A stretch of 64,000 nt of DNA. Origin: Methylobacterium brachiatum. Its GTDB lineage: Bacteria > Pseudomonadota > Alphaproteobacteria > Rhizobiales > Beijerinckiaceae. The DNA is taken from positions 186,001 to 250,000 of the forward strand of contig NZ_JAJALK010000001.1 of NCBI RefSeq assembly GCF_020523825.1. Direction: 5' to 3'. The notes beneath the pieces were generated by a model. That model made no database searches, had not been told where the DNA came from, and worked only from the letters and a program-made list of their open reading frames with translations. Of the stretch, positions 8,105 through 17,107 are shown one piece after another; positions within the stretch are counted from its first letter, which is position 1, and every line of letters starts with the position of its first letter. The translations under genes were made by a program, and so were the position numbers.

Positions 8105-8414
8105 GACGCTACGCTGGCGGCGAGTAACGGGACGGCAATCAACGCGCTTGTGCAGCCGGAGGAGCCATGGGCGCATGACGATCCGGTATCGAGGCGGGGG
8201 CCATCGTCACGCCCATGCATTCGTCCGATGGCCTGACGATCCGACACGCACGACTCTTACCGTGCGCGGTCGTTCCGGCCATCCTGTAAAGACGCCGTCG
8301 CAGGCTTTACGCACCGGTCGCTGTCGATCCATCGCGACATCTTCGCCGATCCCGCTGCCGGTGCGGAAGGTCCATCGGGTCTTGAGAGCCGACGCGACTT
8401 TCGGTGGCTCGGAC
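8105..8414. other. intergenic region, nothing recognised
   Basis: About 310 bp between the start of the coiled-coil gene and the end of the TetR gene. Both genes point left, so this should hold the coiled-coil gene's promoter and the tetR 3' region. No hairpin, repeat or gene was identified. Confidence 0.4.
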
Positions 8415-8978
8415 TTACCCTTCAGACTTCCGGGCGATCCGCTCCAGCGCCTCGAACATCGGCTCCAACTCAGCTTTGTCCAATTGGTGGAAGCCGAGGG
8501 TCCGGCCCATGATCACGCCCAGGATCGCGAAGAAGAGGATCGAACCCTCGCCCGGGCAGGCGCTGTTCATCCCGGCGAGCCGCTCGAGCTGGCCCGTCAC
8601 GAAGGCACGGTAATCGTTCAGGGCCTCGGGATACTCGATCGAGGCGAGGAGCAGGGCGCGCGAGGATTCGTCCTCGTCGCAATAATGCTTCCGGACATGC
8701 TCGACCATGGCCAGCGGAAGCTGCGCCGGTCCGGGCTGGATGGCCGCCTCGCAGGCGGCGATATCCGCGCGCATCGCGGCAAGCTTGCGGGCGACGAGCG
8801 CCAGGATCAGCGCATCCTTCGAGGCGAAGTGATGCAGCACCCCGCCCTTGCTCAACCCGGCCTCGGCCGCGACGGCGTCGATCGTCAGCGCCCGCGCGCC
8901 GCCCTTGCGCAGCACCGCGTCGGCCGCCTCCAGGATGATCTCCGGCCGTTCAGCCAGCCGCTGGCGTTTGACACGCAT
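8415..8978 (-). CDS. TetR family transcriptional regulator
   Basis: A 187-residue TetR/AcrR-type repressor. The N-terminal helix-turn-helix spans about 8-52, with the typical LSKGGVLHHFASKDAL block at 42-57. The all-helical ligand-binding domain (about 70-180) is of the TetR_C type with KHYCDEDESSRALLLAS. It is divergent from a tripartite RND efflux operon that starts at 9083. A TetR-like operator lies in the 104-bp gap only 18 bp from its own start, so self-repression and repression of the pump are expected. The inducer is unknown. Confidence 0.9.
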   Translation of the reverse strand: MRVKRQRLAERPEIILEAADAVLRKGGARALTIDAVAAEAGLSKGGVLHHFASKDALILALVARKLAAMRADIAACEAAIQPGPAQLPLAMVEHVRKHYCDEDESSRALLLASIEYPEALNDYRAFVTGQLERLAGMNSACPGEGSILFFAILGVIMGRTLGFHQLDKAELEPMFEALERIARKSEG

Positions 8979-8995
8979 GGGTCACCAAATTAAAA

Positions 8996-9009
8996 ACCGA
9001 CTGGACGGT
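8996..9009. promoter_or_regulatory. TetR-type operator candidate
   Basis: ACCGAC-TG-GACGGT is an imperfect inverted repeat (5 of 6 arm positions pair) with the ACCGnC/GnCGGT arms typical of AcrR/TetR operators of efflux pumps. It sits between the divergent tetR (start 8978) and adaptor (start 9083) genes, placed to block both promoters. Confidence 0.6.
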
Positions 9010-9082
9010 ATGTAAGCGATGAAGTAGGAGGACGTCACGCCGGTGGCCCGATTTTGCCGCGACGGCTGACGGCAAGATTCTC

Positions 9083-10174
9083 ATGATCGTTCCTCGATAC
9101 ACAGCCCTGCTGCTCGCGACGATCACCTTCGCGTCCGCGGCGCGGGCCGCCGAACCGGCGGACGAGCCCGATTCGTCCCTGGCCCGGGTCCGAATCGTCG
9201 AGGCGCGGCGCACCTCTGTCGCGTCCGAGGTCGTCCTGACCGGCGATATTCAGGCCCAGGCCCAGGTCAACGTGTCGTTCCGGACGAACGGCAAGGTCGC
9301 CGAGCGGCGGGTCGAGGTCGGCGACCATGTCGAGGCCGACCAGGTGCTGGCCGTGCTGGAGCCGCTCACCCAGCGGGCCAATCTCGACAACGCCAAAGCC
9401 GCCCTGGTGTCGGCCGAAGCGCTGCTGACCCAGGCTAAGATGGCCTACGAGCGCCAGAAGCAGCTCCTGGCCGGCGGCTACACCACGCGGCCGAGCTACG
9501 ACAATGCCGAGCAGGAAGTCCGGACCACGCAGGCCGCGGTCGATTCCGCCAAGGCCGCCCTCGGGACCGCCCAGGAGCAGTTTTCCTACACGGAGCTGCG
9601 CGCCGGCGTCGCGGGGATCGTGACGAGCCGGAGCTTCGAGGTCGGCCAGGTGGTCCAGTCCGGCCAGACCGTCCTGGTCATCGCGCAGGACGGACCGCGG
9701 GACGCGGTGTTCAACGTCTACGAATCGCTGACCGCGCGACCGCCGGGGGACAAGACCATTACGGTCTCGCTGCAGGCGAATCCGGCGATCACGGTCCGCG
9801 GGACCGTGCGCGAGATCTCGCCGACCGTGGACGCGTCGAGCGGAACGGTGCGGGTGAAGATCGGTCTGGAGAACACCCCGCCCGCCATGGGGTTGGGCGC
9901 CGTGGTCATCGGGCATGGTCGCTTCGCCCCCCACGACGCGGTGATCCTGCCCTGGTCGGCGCTGTATCGCTACGACGGGCACCCGGCGGTCTGGATCTAC
10001 GATACCGGCCGCCGGACGGTCGCGGTCCGCCCCGTGGACATCGACCGGTACGGGCCGGATGTCATCGCCCTCAGGGGCGGCGTCGAGCCGGGCGAGCGCG
10101 TCGTCATCGCGGGCATTCAATTTCTGCGTCCCGGGCAGGAGGTTGCGGCCGCCCTCGTCGAGAGCAACCCATGA
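9083..10174 (+). CDS. RND efflux periplasmic adaptor, first copy
   Basis: A 363-residue membrane-fusion (HlyD/AcrA-type) adaptor. A cleavable signal peptide occupies about 1-22 (ends ASAARAAEP). It is followed by the beta-barrel/lipoyl parts and a coiled-coil hairpin of about 105-175 rich in Ala/Gln/Lys. The second lipoyl half includes YTELRAGVAGIVTSR. The C-terminal membrane-proximal domain ends near 355. It has no lipobox, unlike the second adaptor. Its stop overlaps the next start by 4 bp (ATGA), so the genes are translationally coupled. It links the inner-membrane pump to an outer-membrane channel encoded elsewhere. Confidence 0.9.
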   Translation: MIVPRYTALLLATITFASAARAAEPADEPDSSLARVRIVEARRTSVASEVVLTGDIQAQAQVNVSFRTNGKVAERRVEVGDHVEADQVLAVLEPLTQRANLDNAKAALVSAEALLTQAKMAYERQKQLLAGGYTTRPSYDNAEQEVRTTQAAVDSAKAALGTAQEQFSYTELRAGVAGIVTSRSFEVGQVVQSGQTVLVIAQDGPRDAVFNVYESLTARPPGDKTITVSLQANPAITVRGTVREISPTVDASSGTVRVKIGLENTPPAMGLGAVVIGHGRFAPHDAVILPWSALYRYDGHPAVWIYDTGRRTVAVRPVDIDRYGPDVIALRGGVEPGERVVIAGIQFLRPGQEVAAALVESNP

Positions 10175-11268
10175 AGACGCGCGCGGTTCTGATCCTGGCC
10201 GCCTGCGCGGCTTTCCTCGGCGGCTGCGGCGGCCACGACGACGCGCCCAAGGATGCCGCGGCGCCGGTGCGCCCGGTGCTCACGCAGGTCGCCGTGCCGG
10301 GCGACACGATCACGTTCGGGCCCTTCGCCGGCACGGTCGAGCCGCGCTACCAGTCCCAGCTCGGGTTCCAGATTCCCGGCCGCATGGTCGCGCGGGACGT
10401 GACCGTCGGCGACATCGTCAAGAAGGGCCAGCGCCTGGCCGCCCTCGACACCGTGGTCACGCGGTTCGACCTGACGCGGGCCGAGGCCGATTTCGCCGAT
10501 GCGCGCGCGCAGGCCGAGAACGCGGAGGCCGCCGAGGCCCGCAGCCGCCGCCTGATGTCGGGCAACAACGTCTCGCAGGCGACCCTCGATCAGGCGGTCG
10601 CCAAGCGCGACACCGCCCGGGCGCGTGTCGATCAGGCCGCCGCGAGCCTCCAGAAGGCCCGGGATCAGATGGGCTACACCGAGCTCAAGGCCGAGTTCGA
10701 CGGCGTCGTCACCCAACGCCTGGCCGAAGTCGGGCAGGTGCTGAGCGCCGGACAGGGCGTCGTCACCGTCGCCCGGCCGGAGATCCGCGAGGCCGTCGTG
10801 GACGTGCCGGAGCAATATGTCGGCGCGCTGCCGGCCGACGGGGTGTTCACGGTCTCGCTCCAGAGCGCGCCGGAATTGACCGCCCGGGGCCGCGTCCGCG
10901 AGATCGCGCCCCTCGCCGAGACCGGGACGCGCTCGCGGCGCATCCGGATCACCCTGGACAATCCGGGCCCCGCTTTCCGGCTCGGTGCGACCATCGACGT
11001 GTCGCTCACGCGCAAGGTCCCCCGCCGCTTCCTCCTGCCCGAATCCGCTTTGCTCGTGGAGGGTGAGCGCCGTTCGGTCTGGATCGTCACGCCGGACGGC
11101 AAGTCGGTGACGCGCCGAGACGTGACTGTGGCCTCCGCCCCGGAGACGGTCGAGGGCGGGCGCGTCGCCATCCGTGACGGCATCGAGCCGGGCGAGCGGG
11201 TCGTCGTCGCGGGGGTCCATGCCCTGCGCGAGGGCCAGGCCGTGCGCCTGACCGACGATGCCCGTTGA
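10171..11268 (+). CDS. RND efflux adaptor, second copy (lipoprotein)
   Basis: A 365-residue membrane-fusion adaptor. It starts with a lipoprotein signal whose lipobox LGGC places the modified Cys at about residue 19, so it should be anchored to the inner membrane. Lipoyl, hairpin (about 100-170) and barrel domains follow, with MGYTELKAEFDGVVTQR as the second lipoyl half. It is clearly paralogous to the first adaptor, but the two are not near-identical. It overlaps the preceding gene by 4 bp and the pump gene by 11 bp. Two different adaptors with one pump recall the TriABC arrangement, where both are needed. Confidence 0.9.
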   Translation: MKTRAVLILAACAAFLGGCGGHDDAPKDAAAPVRPVLTQVAVPGDTITFGPFAGTVEPRYQSQLGFQIPGRMVARDVTVGDIVKKGQRLAALDTVVTRFDLTRAEADFADARAQAENAEAAEARSRRLMSGNNVSQATLDQAVAKRDTARARVDQAAASLQKARDQMGYTELKAEFDGVVTQRLAEVGQVLSAGQGVVTVARPEIREAVVDVPEQYVGALPADGVFTVSLQSAPELTARGRVREIAPLAETGTRSRRIRITLDNPGPAFRLGATIDVSLTRKVPRRFLLPESALLVEGERRSVWIVTPDGKSVTRRDVTVASAPETVEGGRVAIRDGIEPGERVVVAGVHALREGQAVRLTDDAR

Positions 11269-14200
11269 GCCGGTCGAACGAGAGTTTCCCGTGAAGGATT
11301 TCAACCTCTCCGACTGGGCGCTCGGGCATCGCTCGTTCATCTGGTTCCTGATGGCGGTCTCGCTCGTCGCAGGCGTGATGGCCTATAGCCGCCTCGGCCG
11401 CGAGGAGGATCCGCCGTTCACGATCAAGACCATGGTCGTGCAGACGACCTGGCCGGGCGCGACGATCAAGGACACGCTCGATCAGGTCACCGACCGGGTC
11501 GAGAAGGAATTGCAGCAGCTCAACGCGCTGGATTACGTCCGCAGCTACACCACGCCGGGCTCGTCCACGGTCTTCGTGCAGTTCCGCGACACGCTGAAGA
11601 AGTCCGAGGTCCAGCCGGCCTTCTATCAGGTCCGCAAGCGGCTCGGCGACATCAAGGGCCAGTTCCCGGACGGCGTGCAGGGGCCGTTCTTCAACGACGA
11701 GTTCGGCGATGTCTACGGCAACATCTACGCCTTCACGGCCGACGGCCTGACCTACCGGCAGCTGCGCGACTACGTCGAGGGCATCCGCACCGAGGTCCTG
11801 CGGGTGCCCGATATCGGCAAGACCCAGCTGATCGGGACCCAGGCCGAGACGATCTATCTCGACTTCTCGACCCGCAAGCTCGCCGGCTACGGCATCGATT
11901 TCCAGGCCCTGATCAAGGCGCTCCAGGCCCAGAACGCGGTCTCGGCCTCCGGCGTGGTTCAGGCCGGACCGGAGCGCGTGTCGCTGCGGGTCACGGGCTC
12001 CTTCACCTCGGAGGCCTCGCTCCAGGACGTGAACCTGCGGGTCAACGACCGCTTCTTCCGGCTCGCCGACATCGCCGAGATCAGCCGCGGCTACGAGGAT
12101 CCGCCGGCGCCGATGTTCCGGGTCGACGGCAAGCCCGCGATCGGTCTCGCCATCGCCATGCGGCCCGGCGCCAACCTGCTGCATTTCGGCGAGGCCCTGA
12201 AGGGCGAGATGCGCCGGATCGAGGCGACGCTGCCGGTGGGCGTCGGCGTCCACCTGGTCTCCGATCAGCCCAAGCAGGTGGAGCACGCGGTCGGCGGCTT
12301 CACCGAGGCGCTGGTGGAGGCCGTGGTGATCGTGCTGGCGGTCAGCTTCGTCAGCCTCGGCGTACGGGCCGGGCTGGTGGTCTCCGTGTCGATCCCGCTC
12401 GTGCTCGCGATCGTCTTCGTCGTCATGCAGATGATGGACGTGACGCTGCAGCGCATCTCGCTCGGCGCGCTGATCATCGCGCTGGGCCTGCTGGTCGACG
12501 ACGCCATGATCACAGTCGAGATGATGGTCGCCCGGCTGGAGCGGGGCGACACTCTGCGCAAGGCCGCGACCTTCGCCTACACCTCCACGGCCTTCCCGAT
12601 GCTGACCGGTACCCTGGTAACGGTGGCGGGCTTCCTGCCGATCGGCTTCAACGGCTCGGGGGCGGGCGAGTACACCTATTCGCTGTTCGTCGTGCTGGCG
12701 GCCTCGCTGCTGGTCTCCTGGGTGGTGGCCGTGCTGTTCGCCCCGCTCATCGGCGTCGCCCTGCTGCCGAAGACCGTGAAGCACCATGCGGAGAAGCGCG
12801 GCTTCCTGACCCGGCTGTTCCTGGCCATGCTCCGGCTCGCGATGGCCTGGCGCTGGACCACGGTCGTGCTCTGCCTGGGGCTGATGGCGGTGGCGATCGT
12901 CGGGATGGGCCATGTCCAGCAGCAATTCTTCCCGTCCTCCGACCGCTCCGAATTGCTGGTCGACCTTACCCTTCCGCAGAACGCGACCATCGCCGAGACC
13001 AAGGCGCAGATGGACCGGTTCGAGGCTAAGCTGAAGGACGATCCGGACGTGACGAGCTGGTCGTCCTATGTCGGCCAGGGCGCGGTGCGCTTCTACCTGC
13101 CCCTCGATCAGCAGCTCTCCAACGCGTTCTACGGGCAGATCGTGGTCGTCACGAAATCCCTGGAGACCCGCGACCAAGTGATGGCGCGGCTCCAGGCGAT
13201 CGGGCGGCGCGACTTCGTCGGCACCGACGTGCTCGTCCAGCCGCTCAGCCTCGGGCCGCCGGTCGGGCGCCCGGTCCAGTACCGGCTCAGCGGGCCGGAT
13301 ATGGAGACGGTGCGCCGCCTCGCCCTCGACCTCGGGAACGTCGTCGCCGCCGACCGCCGCCTCGACGTGCCGACCTTCGACTGGAACGAGCCCGGCAAGG
13401 TGCTGCGGGTCGAGATCCTCCAGGACAAGGCGCGCCAGCTCGGCGTGACCAGCCAGGACATCGCCGGCATCCTCAACGGCATCGAGGGCGGCCAGGCGAT
13501 CACGCAGGTGCGCGATTCGATCTACCTCGTGAACGTGGTCGGCCGGGCGCGGGCCGCCGAGCGCTCCTCGCTCGACACCCTGCAATCCCTGCAGGTCGGC
13601 CTTGCCAACGGCTCTGTCGTGCCGCTGCTCTCCTTCGCGCGGATCGGCTACGACCTCGAGCAGCCGATCGTCTGGCGCCGGAACCGGCTGGCGACCGTGA
13701 CGGTGCGGGCGACGATCCGCGACACCACGCAGCCCGCCACCATCGTCACTGGGCTGCAGCCCGGGATCGACGCCTTCGCGAAGGCGCTGCCCGAGGGCTA
13801 CAGCCTGGAGACCGGCGGTGCCGTCGAGGAATCGGCCAAGGGCCAGGGCCCGATCGCGGCGGTCGTCCCGGTGATGCTGCTCACCATGGCGCTGCTGCTG
13901 ATGGTCCAGCTCCAGAGCGTCGGCCGGATGCTGCTGGTCTTCACGGTGGCGCCCCTCGGCCTGATCGGCGTCGTGCCGGCGTTGCTGCTGTTCGACAAGC
14001 CGATGGGCTTCGTGGCGATCCTGGGCATCCTGGCCCTGATCGGCATTATCATCCGCAACGCCGTGATCCTGGTGAGCCAGATCGAGGAGTTCCGGGCCGA
14101 GGGCATGGCGCCCTGGGATGCCGTCTACGAGGCCACGCACCACCGGATGCGGCCGATCCTGCTGACCGCCGCGGCGGCGAGCCTGGGCCTGATCCCGATC

Positions 14201-14356
14201 GCCCGGGAGGTGTTCTGGGGGCCCATGGCCTTCGCGATGATCGGCGGCATCCTGGCGGCGACCTTCCTGACGCTGCTGTTCCTGCCCGCCCTCTATGTCG
14301 GCTGCTACCGGATCCGACCGGAGAGCCGTGACCGGGCTCCGGCGCAAGCCGCCTGA
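11258..14356 (+). CDS. RND efflux pump, AcrB/HAE1-like permease
   Basis: A 1032-residue inner-membrane proton-driven pump. It has TM1 near 22-40, a large periplasmic loop, TM2-6 around 335-540, a second periplasmic loop, and TM8-12 around 860-1015. The TM4 proton-relay pair D414/D415 is present in GLLVDDAMITVEMM. Other family blocks include the N-terminal LGREEDPPFTIK and the FFPSSDRSELLVDL segment after TM7. The sequence looks closer to the drug/solvent branch than to heavy-metal CusA proteins. The start overlaps the adaptor gene by 11 bp. An 88-bp tail with a 13-bp-stem hairpin follows. Substrates cannot be read from sequence. Confidence 0.93.
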   Translation: MPVEPVEREFPVKDFNLSDWALGHRSFIWFLMAVSLVAGVMAYSRLGREEDPPFTIKTMVVQTTWPGATIKDTLDQVTDRVEKELQQLNALDYVRSYTTPGSSTVFVQFRDTLKKSEVQPAFYQVRKRLGDIKGQFPDGVQGPFFNDEFGDVYGNIYAFTADGLTYRQLRDYVEGIRTEVLRVPDIGKTQLIGTQAETIYLDFSTRKLAGYGIDFQALIKALQAQNAVSASGVVQAGPERVSLRVTGSFTSEASLQDVNLRVNDRFFRLADIAEISRGYEDPPAPMFRVDGKPAIGLAIAMRPGANLLHFGEALKGEMRRIEATLPVGVGVHLVSDQPKQVEHAVGGFTEALVEAVVIVLAVSFVSLGVRAGLVVSVSIPLVLAIVFVVMQMMDVTLQRISLGALIIALGLLVDDAMITVEMMVARLERGDTLRKAATFAYTSTAFPMLTGTLVTVAGFLPIGFNGSGAGEYTYSLFVVLAASLLVSWVVAVLFAPLIGVALLPKTVKHHAEKRGFLTRLFLAMLRLAMAWRWTTVVLCLGLMAVAIVGMGHVQQQFFPSSDRSELLVDLTLPQNATIAETKAQMDRFEAKLKDDPDVTSWSSYVGQGAVRFYLPLDQQLSNAFYGQIVVVTKSLETRDQVMARLQAIGRRDFVGTDVLVQPLSLGPPVGRPVQYRLSGPDMETVRRLALDLGNVVAADRRLDVPTFDWNEPGKVLRVEILQDKARQLGVTSQDIAGILNGIEGGQAITQVRDSIYLVNVVGRARAAERSSLDTLQSLQVGLANGSVVPLLSFARIGYDLEQPIVWRRNRLATVTVRATIRDTTQPATIVTGLQPGIDAFAKALPEGYSLETGGAVEESAKGQGPIAAVVPVMLLTMALLLMVQLQSVGRMLLVFTVAPLGLIGVVPALLLFDKPMGFVAILGILALIGIIIRNAVILVSQIEEFRAEGMAPWDAVYEATHHRMRPILLTAAAASLGLIPIAREVFWGPMAFAMIGGILAATFLTLLFLPALYVGCYRIRPESRDRAPAQAA

Positions 14357-14402
14357 GCGACCGGCGACACCGATCGCAGCGTGGCCCCACGCTGCGGTGA
14401 GC

Positions 14403-14441
14403 GGTCGGCCCGCCCCTCCGCCCCCTCAGGGCGGGCCGACC
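14403..14441 (+). terminator. hairpin after the RND operon
   Basis: Perfect 13-bp stem, 14403-14415 with 14429-14441, around a 13-base C-rich loop. It starts 47 bp after the pump stop. There is no T-run, as is common in this GC-rich DNA. It probably marks the end of the efflux operon before the small gene at 14525. Confidence 0.6.
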
Positions 14442-14524
14442 GTGATTCGTTTCGCAGGATGCTGGCGGAAACTCCGGACCGTCCCCGCACGTAAGCGGGA
14501 CGAGAACCGAGGAACCCCACCCGC

Positions 14525-14746
14525 ATGAACGCCTTCATCGCCGTCGTCCTGGTCTGCGCCAACGGTCTCGCCCAGGAGGCCTGCACCGATGCCGAGGCGT
14601 TGGAAGTGCGCAAGGTCCGGGTCGCCAACGAGCTCGGCTGCGCCACAGGCTGGCAGGAGATCATCGCCCGCACCGAGCGGCGCGAGGAGATCGGCAAGTC
14701 CGCCTATCTCAAGACCGCGTGCCGCCGGGTGAAGGAACCGCAGTGA
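14525..14746 (+). CDS. small secreted protein of unknown function (73 aa)
   Basis: The product starts with a short hydrophobic signal-like stretch (MNAFIAVVLVCANGLAQ). Its mature part is charged with three spaced cysteines (about C20, C39 and C66), which could form disulfides or bind a ligand in the periplasm. The ATG follows a weak GAGG at 10-11 bases. It is convergent with the pterin dehydratase gene (14-bp gap). No family was recognised. Confidence 0.55.
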   Translation: MNAFIAVVLVCANGLAQEACTDAEALEVRKVRVANELGCATGWQEIIARTERREEIGKSAYLKTACRRVKEPQ

Positions 14747-14760
14747 CCGGGCGCGCCCGG

Positions 14761-15138
14761 CTACTTGTCGTACTTGATGTAGGCGAAGCGCGGGTCGGCC
14801 GGGGTTCCCTCCAGACCCTGTCCGTCGAGAGCCGGCTGCCAGGACACGACCTCCTCGATCTTCTTGGCGAGCGCGAAGTCCTTCTCGGTGATTCCCTTGG
14901 CCGCATGGTTCATCAGCCGCACCTCCACCCAGGCATAGGATGCCGTCAGGTCGGGGTGGTGCCAGGCGGCCTCGGCGAGGTGGCCCACGGTGTTGATGAC
15001 CATGAGCGTGCCCTTCCAGCCCGCCGTCTTGTAGGTCCGCCGGATCCAGCCGTCCTCGAGCCGCCAATGCGGCAGCTCGGCCTTCAGCCGGGCCTCCACG
15101 GTCGCCTCGTCCAGAACGCCCTCGCGCCGCTCGCTCAT
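14761..15138 (-). CDS. phhB: pterin-4a-carbinolamine dehydratase
   Basis: A 125-residue DCoH/PhhB-type protein that dehydrates 4a-hydroxytetrahydropterin made by aromatic amino acid hydroxylases. Related proteins are found in other pterin or molybdopterin settings. The signature HLAEAAWHHPDL, with the catalytic-type histidines near 58 and 65-66, and the later WVEVRLMNH are visible. The second ATG (15138) has GAGG closer to a normal position than the first (15147), so it is preferred. No phenylalanine hydroxylase gene is adjacent, so its partner is unknown. A C-terminal extension of about 20 residues (LEGTPADPRFAYIKYDK) goes beyond the minimal family fold. Confidence 0.88.
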   Translation of the reverse strand: MSERREGVLDEATVEARLKAELPHWRLEDGWIRRTYKTAGWKGTLMVINTVGHLAEAAWHHPDLTASYAWVEVRLMNHAAKGITEKDFALAKKIEEVVSWQPALDGQGLEGTPADPRFAYIKYDK

Positions 15139-15334
15139 CCGCCTCATCCTTCTCGGTTCGTATCAGAGGGCGAGGGTGCCCGTGGCACCGGCGCCGCGCA
15201 AGCGCACAAGGGAATTCGCCGCGGTGGACGGCGTGCCATGCGGGCCCTATGACCATTTTCCAATGGCGGCAGGACAAGTCCACGCCCAAGTCTGCGATCT
15301 CTCAAGACCGCGCAATACGATGGGAGAAGGCGTG

Positions 15335-16318
15335 ATGCTGTCACGGCGCGCAATGCTCGCCGGCGGCCTGCTCGGCGGCCTCGGCCTGCGGGCGGCGCGA
15401 GCGGACGTGCCGGTGATCCGCCTCGGGAGCCTGCCGTTCGGCACCTCCACCTGGGAGGCGGCGGTGATCAAGGCCCGCGGCCTCGATACCGCCAACGGCT
15501 TCCAGCTCGACGCGGTCAAGCTCGCCGGCAACGACGCGGCGCGGATCAGCTTCATTGGCGGGCAGGTCGACACGATCATCGGCGACCTCCTGTGGGCCGC
15601 TCGCCTCGGCAATGACGGCCAGGCGGTGCGCTTCATCCCGTACTCGACCTCGGAGGGCGCCGTGATGGTGCCGGCCGACAGCCCGATCAAGAGCCTGAAG
15701 GACCTCGACGGCAAGCGCTTCGGCGTCGCCGGCGGGCCGCTCGACAAGAACTGGCTCCTGCTGCGGGCGCAGGCCAAGGACGCCGCCGGAATCGATCTCG
15801 AGCACGCCGCCGAGATCGCCTACGGCGCCCCGCCGCTGATCACCCTGAAGCTGGAACAGGGTGCCCTGGACGCGGCCCTGACCTACTGGACCTATTGCGC
15901 TCGGCTCGAGGCCAAGGGCTTCCGCCGGCTCGTCGGCGCCGAGGACATCATGCACGCGCTCGGCGTCGCCGGCGACGTCTCCCTGATTGGCTACCTGTTC
16001 CAGGACACGACCGTGAAGGAGAAGCCCGAGGCGGTGGCCGGATTCGCCCGGGCGTCGCGCGCCGCCAAGGAGATGCTGGCGGCCGATCCCACGACCTGGG
16101 AGGTCGTGCGCCCGCTGATGGCGGCGGAGAACGACGCCACCTTCGAGGCGCTCAAGCGCGACTTCCTCTCCGGCATCCCGCGCCGCCCGGTGGCGGCCGA
16201 GCGCACCGATGCCGAGAAGCTCTACGCCGTCATGTCGCGCCTCGGCGGCCCGCGCCTGGTCGGCAAGGGCGCCGGGCTGCCGCCGGATCTCTACTACGAC
16301 GCCGGCCGCAATGGCTGA
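15335..16318 (+). CDS. ABC importer substrate-binding protein (NMT1/SsuA-like)
   Basis: A 327-residue periplasmic binding protein for an aliphatic-sulfonate/nitrate/thiamine-precursor-type importer. The N-terminus has a twin-arginine-like signal (SRRAMLAGG, hydrophobic to about residue 22, ending RAARAD). NMT1-type segments include GGQVDTIIGDLLWAARL and LDGKRFGVAGGP. ATG 15335 follows GGAG; an in-frame ATG at 15320 is possible. The permease and ATPase genes follow directly, completing an SsuABC-like importer. The ligand is not readable from sequence; sulfonates, nitrate or a cofactor precursor are candidates. Confidence 0.85.
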   Translation: MLSRRAMLAGGLLGGLGLRAARADVPVIRLGSLPFGTSTWEAAVIKARGLDTANGFQLDAVKLAGNDAARISFIGGQVDTIIGDLLWAARLGNDGQAVRFIPYSTSEGAVMVPADSPIKSLKDLDGKRFGVAGGPLDKNWLLLRAQAKDAAGIDLEHAAEIAYGAPPLITLKLEQGALDAALTYWTYCARLEAKGFRRLVGAEDIMHALGVAGDVSLIGYLFQDTTVKEKPEAVAGFARASRAAKEMLAADPTTWEVVRPLMAAENDATFEALKRDFLSGIPRRPVAAERTDAEKLYAVMSRLGGPRLVGKGAGLPPDLYYDAGRNG

Positions 16319-16369
16319 GCGGCCCGTCTGGCTGGTCCCCGCATCCGGGATCGCGATCGCCGGGACCGC

Positions 16370-17107
16370 ATGGGCGCGCTGACCCGCATCGCGTCGCTCG
16401 CCGTGCTCGTCGCCGCCTGGCAGTTCGCTGCGCTGGAGGCCGGCTCGCGGCTGTTGCCGGCCCCGATGGCGGTGCTGCGCTTCATCCTTGAGGAGGCCGA
16501 GCGCGGCGACCTCGCGCACAATGTCGGGGTCACCCTGCTGCGGGTGGCGATCTCCTTCGCGGTGGCGATGGTGCTGGGGATCCTGCTGGGCGTCGCCCTC
16601 GGGCGCTCGAAGGCCGCCGACCTGACCCTCGACACGCCGCTCCTCGTCCTGCTCAACACCCCGGCCCTGGTGATCACCGTGCTGGCCTATGTCTGGGTCG
16701 GGCTGACCGAGACGGCCGCGATCCTGGCGGTGGTGCTCAACAAGCTGCCGAACGTCGCGGTGATCGTGCGCGAGGGCGCGCGCAACCTCGATCCGGGCCT
16801 CGACGAGATGGCCCGCGCCTATCGGTTCGACCGGCGCACCTGGGCGATGGACGTGCTGGTGCCGCAGCTCCAGCCCTACGTGGTCACGGCGGCCCGCTCG
16901 GGCCTGTCGCTCGCCTGGAAGATCGTGCTGGTGGTCGAGCTGCTCGGCCGCCCCGACGGCGTCGGCTTCGCGATCAACTACTACTTCGTCCAGAGCACCG
17001 ATGTCGCCGCCATCATCGGCTACAGCCTCGTGTTCATGACCGTGATGATCGGCATCGACGTCCTCCTCTTGCAGCGGCTCGAAGCGCATGTCCGCCGCTG
17101 GCGCTGA
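16370..17107 (+). CDS. ABC importer permease (SsuC-like)
   Basis: A 245-residue inner-membrane permease of the BPD_transp_1 family with about six spans. The ATPase-coupling EAA-like loop is near residues 140-160 (DEMARAYRFDRRTWAMDVLVP), a family landmark. Its ATG is 52 bp after the binding-protein stop. A separate 23-codon frame (16311-16382) overlaps both genes: it begins on the preceding gene's stop region and ends inside this one, and may couple translation or be an older N-terminus. Length is slightly short but normal for the family. Its 3' end overlaps the ATPase gene by 20 bp. Confidence 0.88.
   Translation: MGALTRIASLAVLVAAWQFAALEAGSRLLPAPMAVLRFILEEAERGDLAHNVGVTLLRVAISFAVAMVLGILLGVALGRSKAADLTLDTPLLVLLNTPALVITVLAYVWVGLTETAAILAVVLNKLPNVAVIVREGARNLDPGLDEMARAYRFDRRTWAMDVLVPQLQPYVVTAARSGLSLAWKIVLVVELLGRPDGVGFAINYYFVQSTDVAAIIGYSLVFMTVMIGIDVLLLQRLEAHVRRWR

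Noticed and set aside
11087-14347. 1086-codon minus-strand open frame antisense to the RND pump
   Set aside because: It lies exactly antisense to a clear pump gene. Its product is Arg/His/Asp-rich low-complexity sequence typical of reverse frames in GC-rich DNA.
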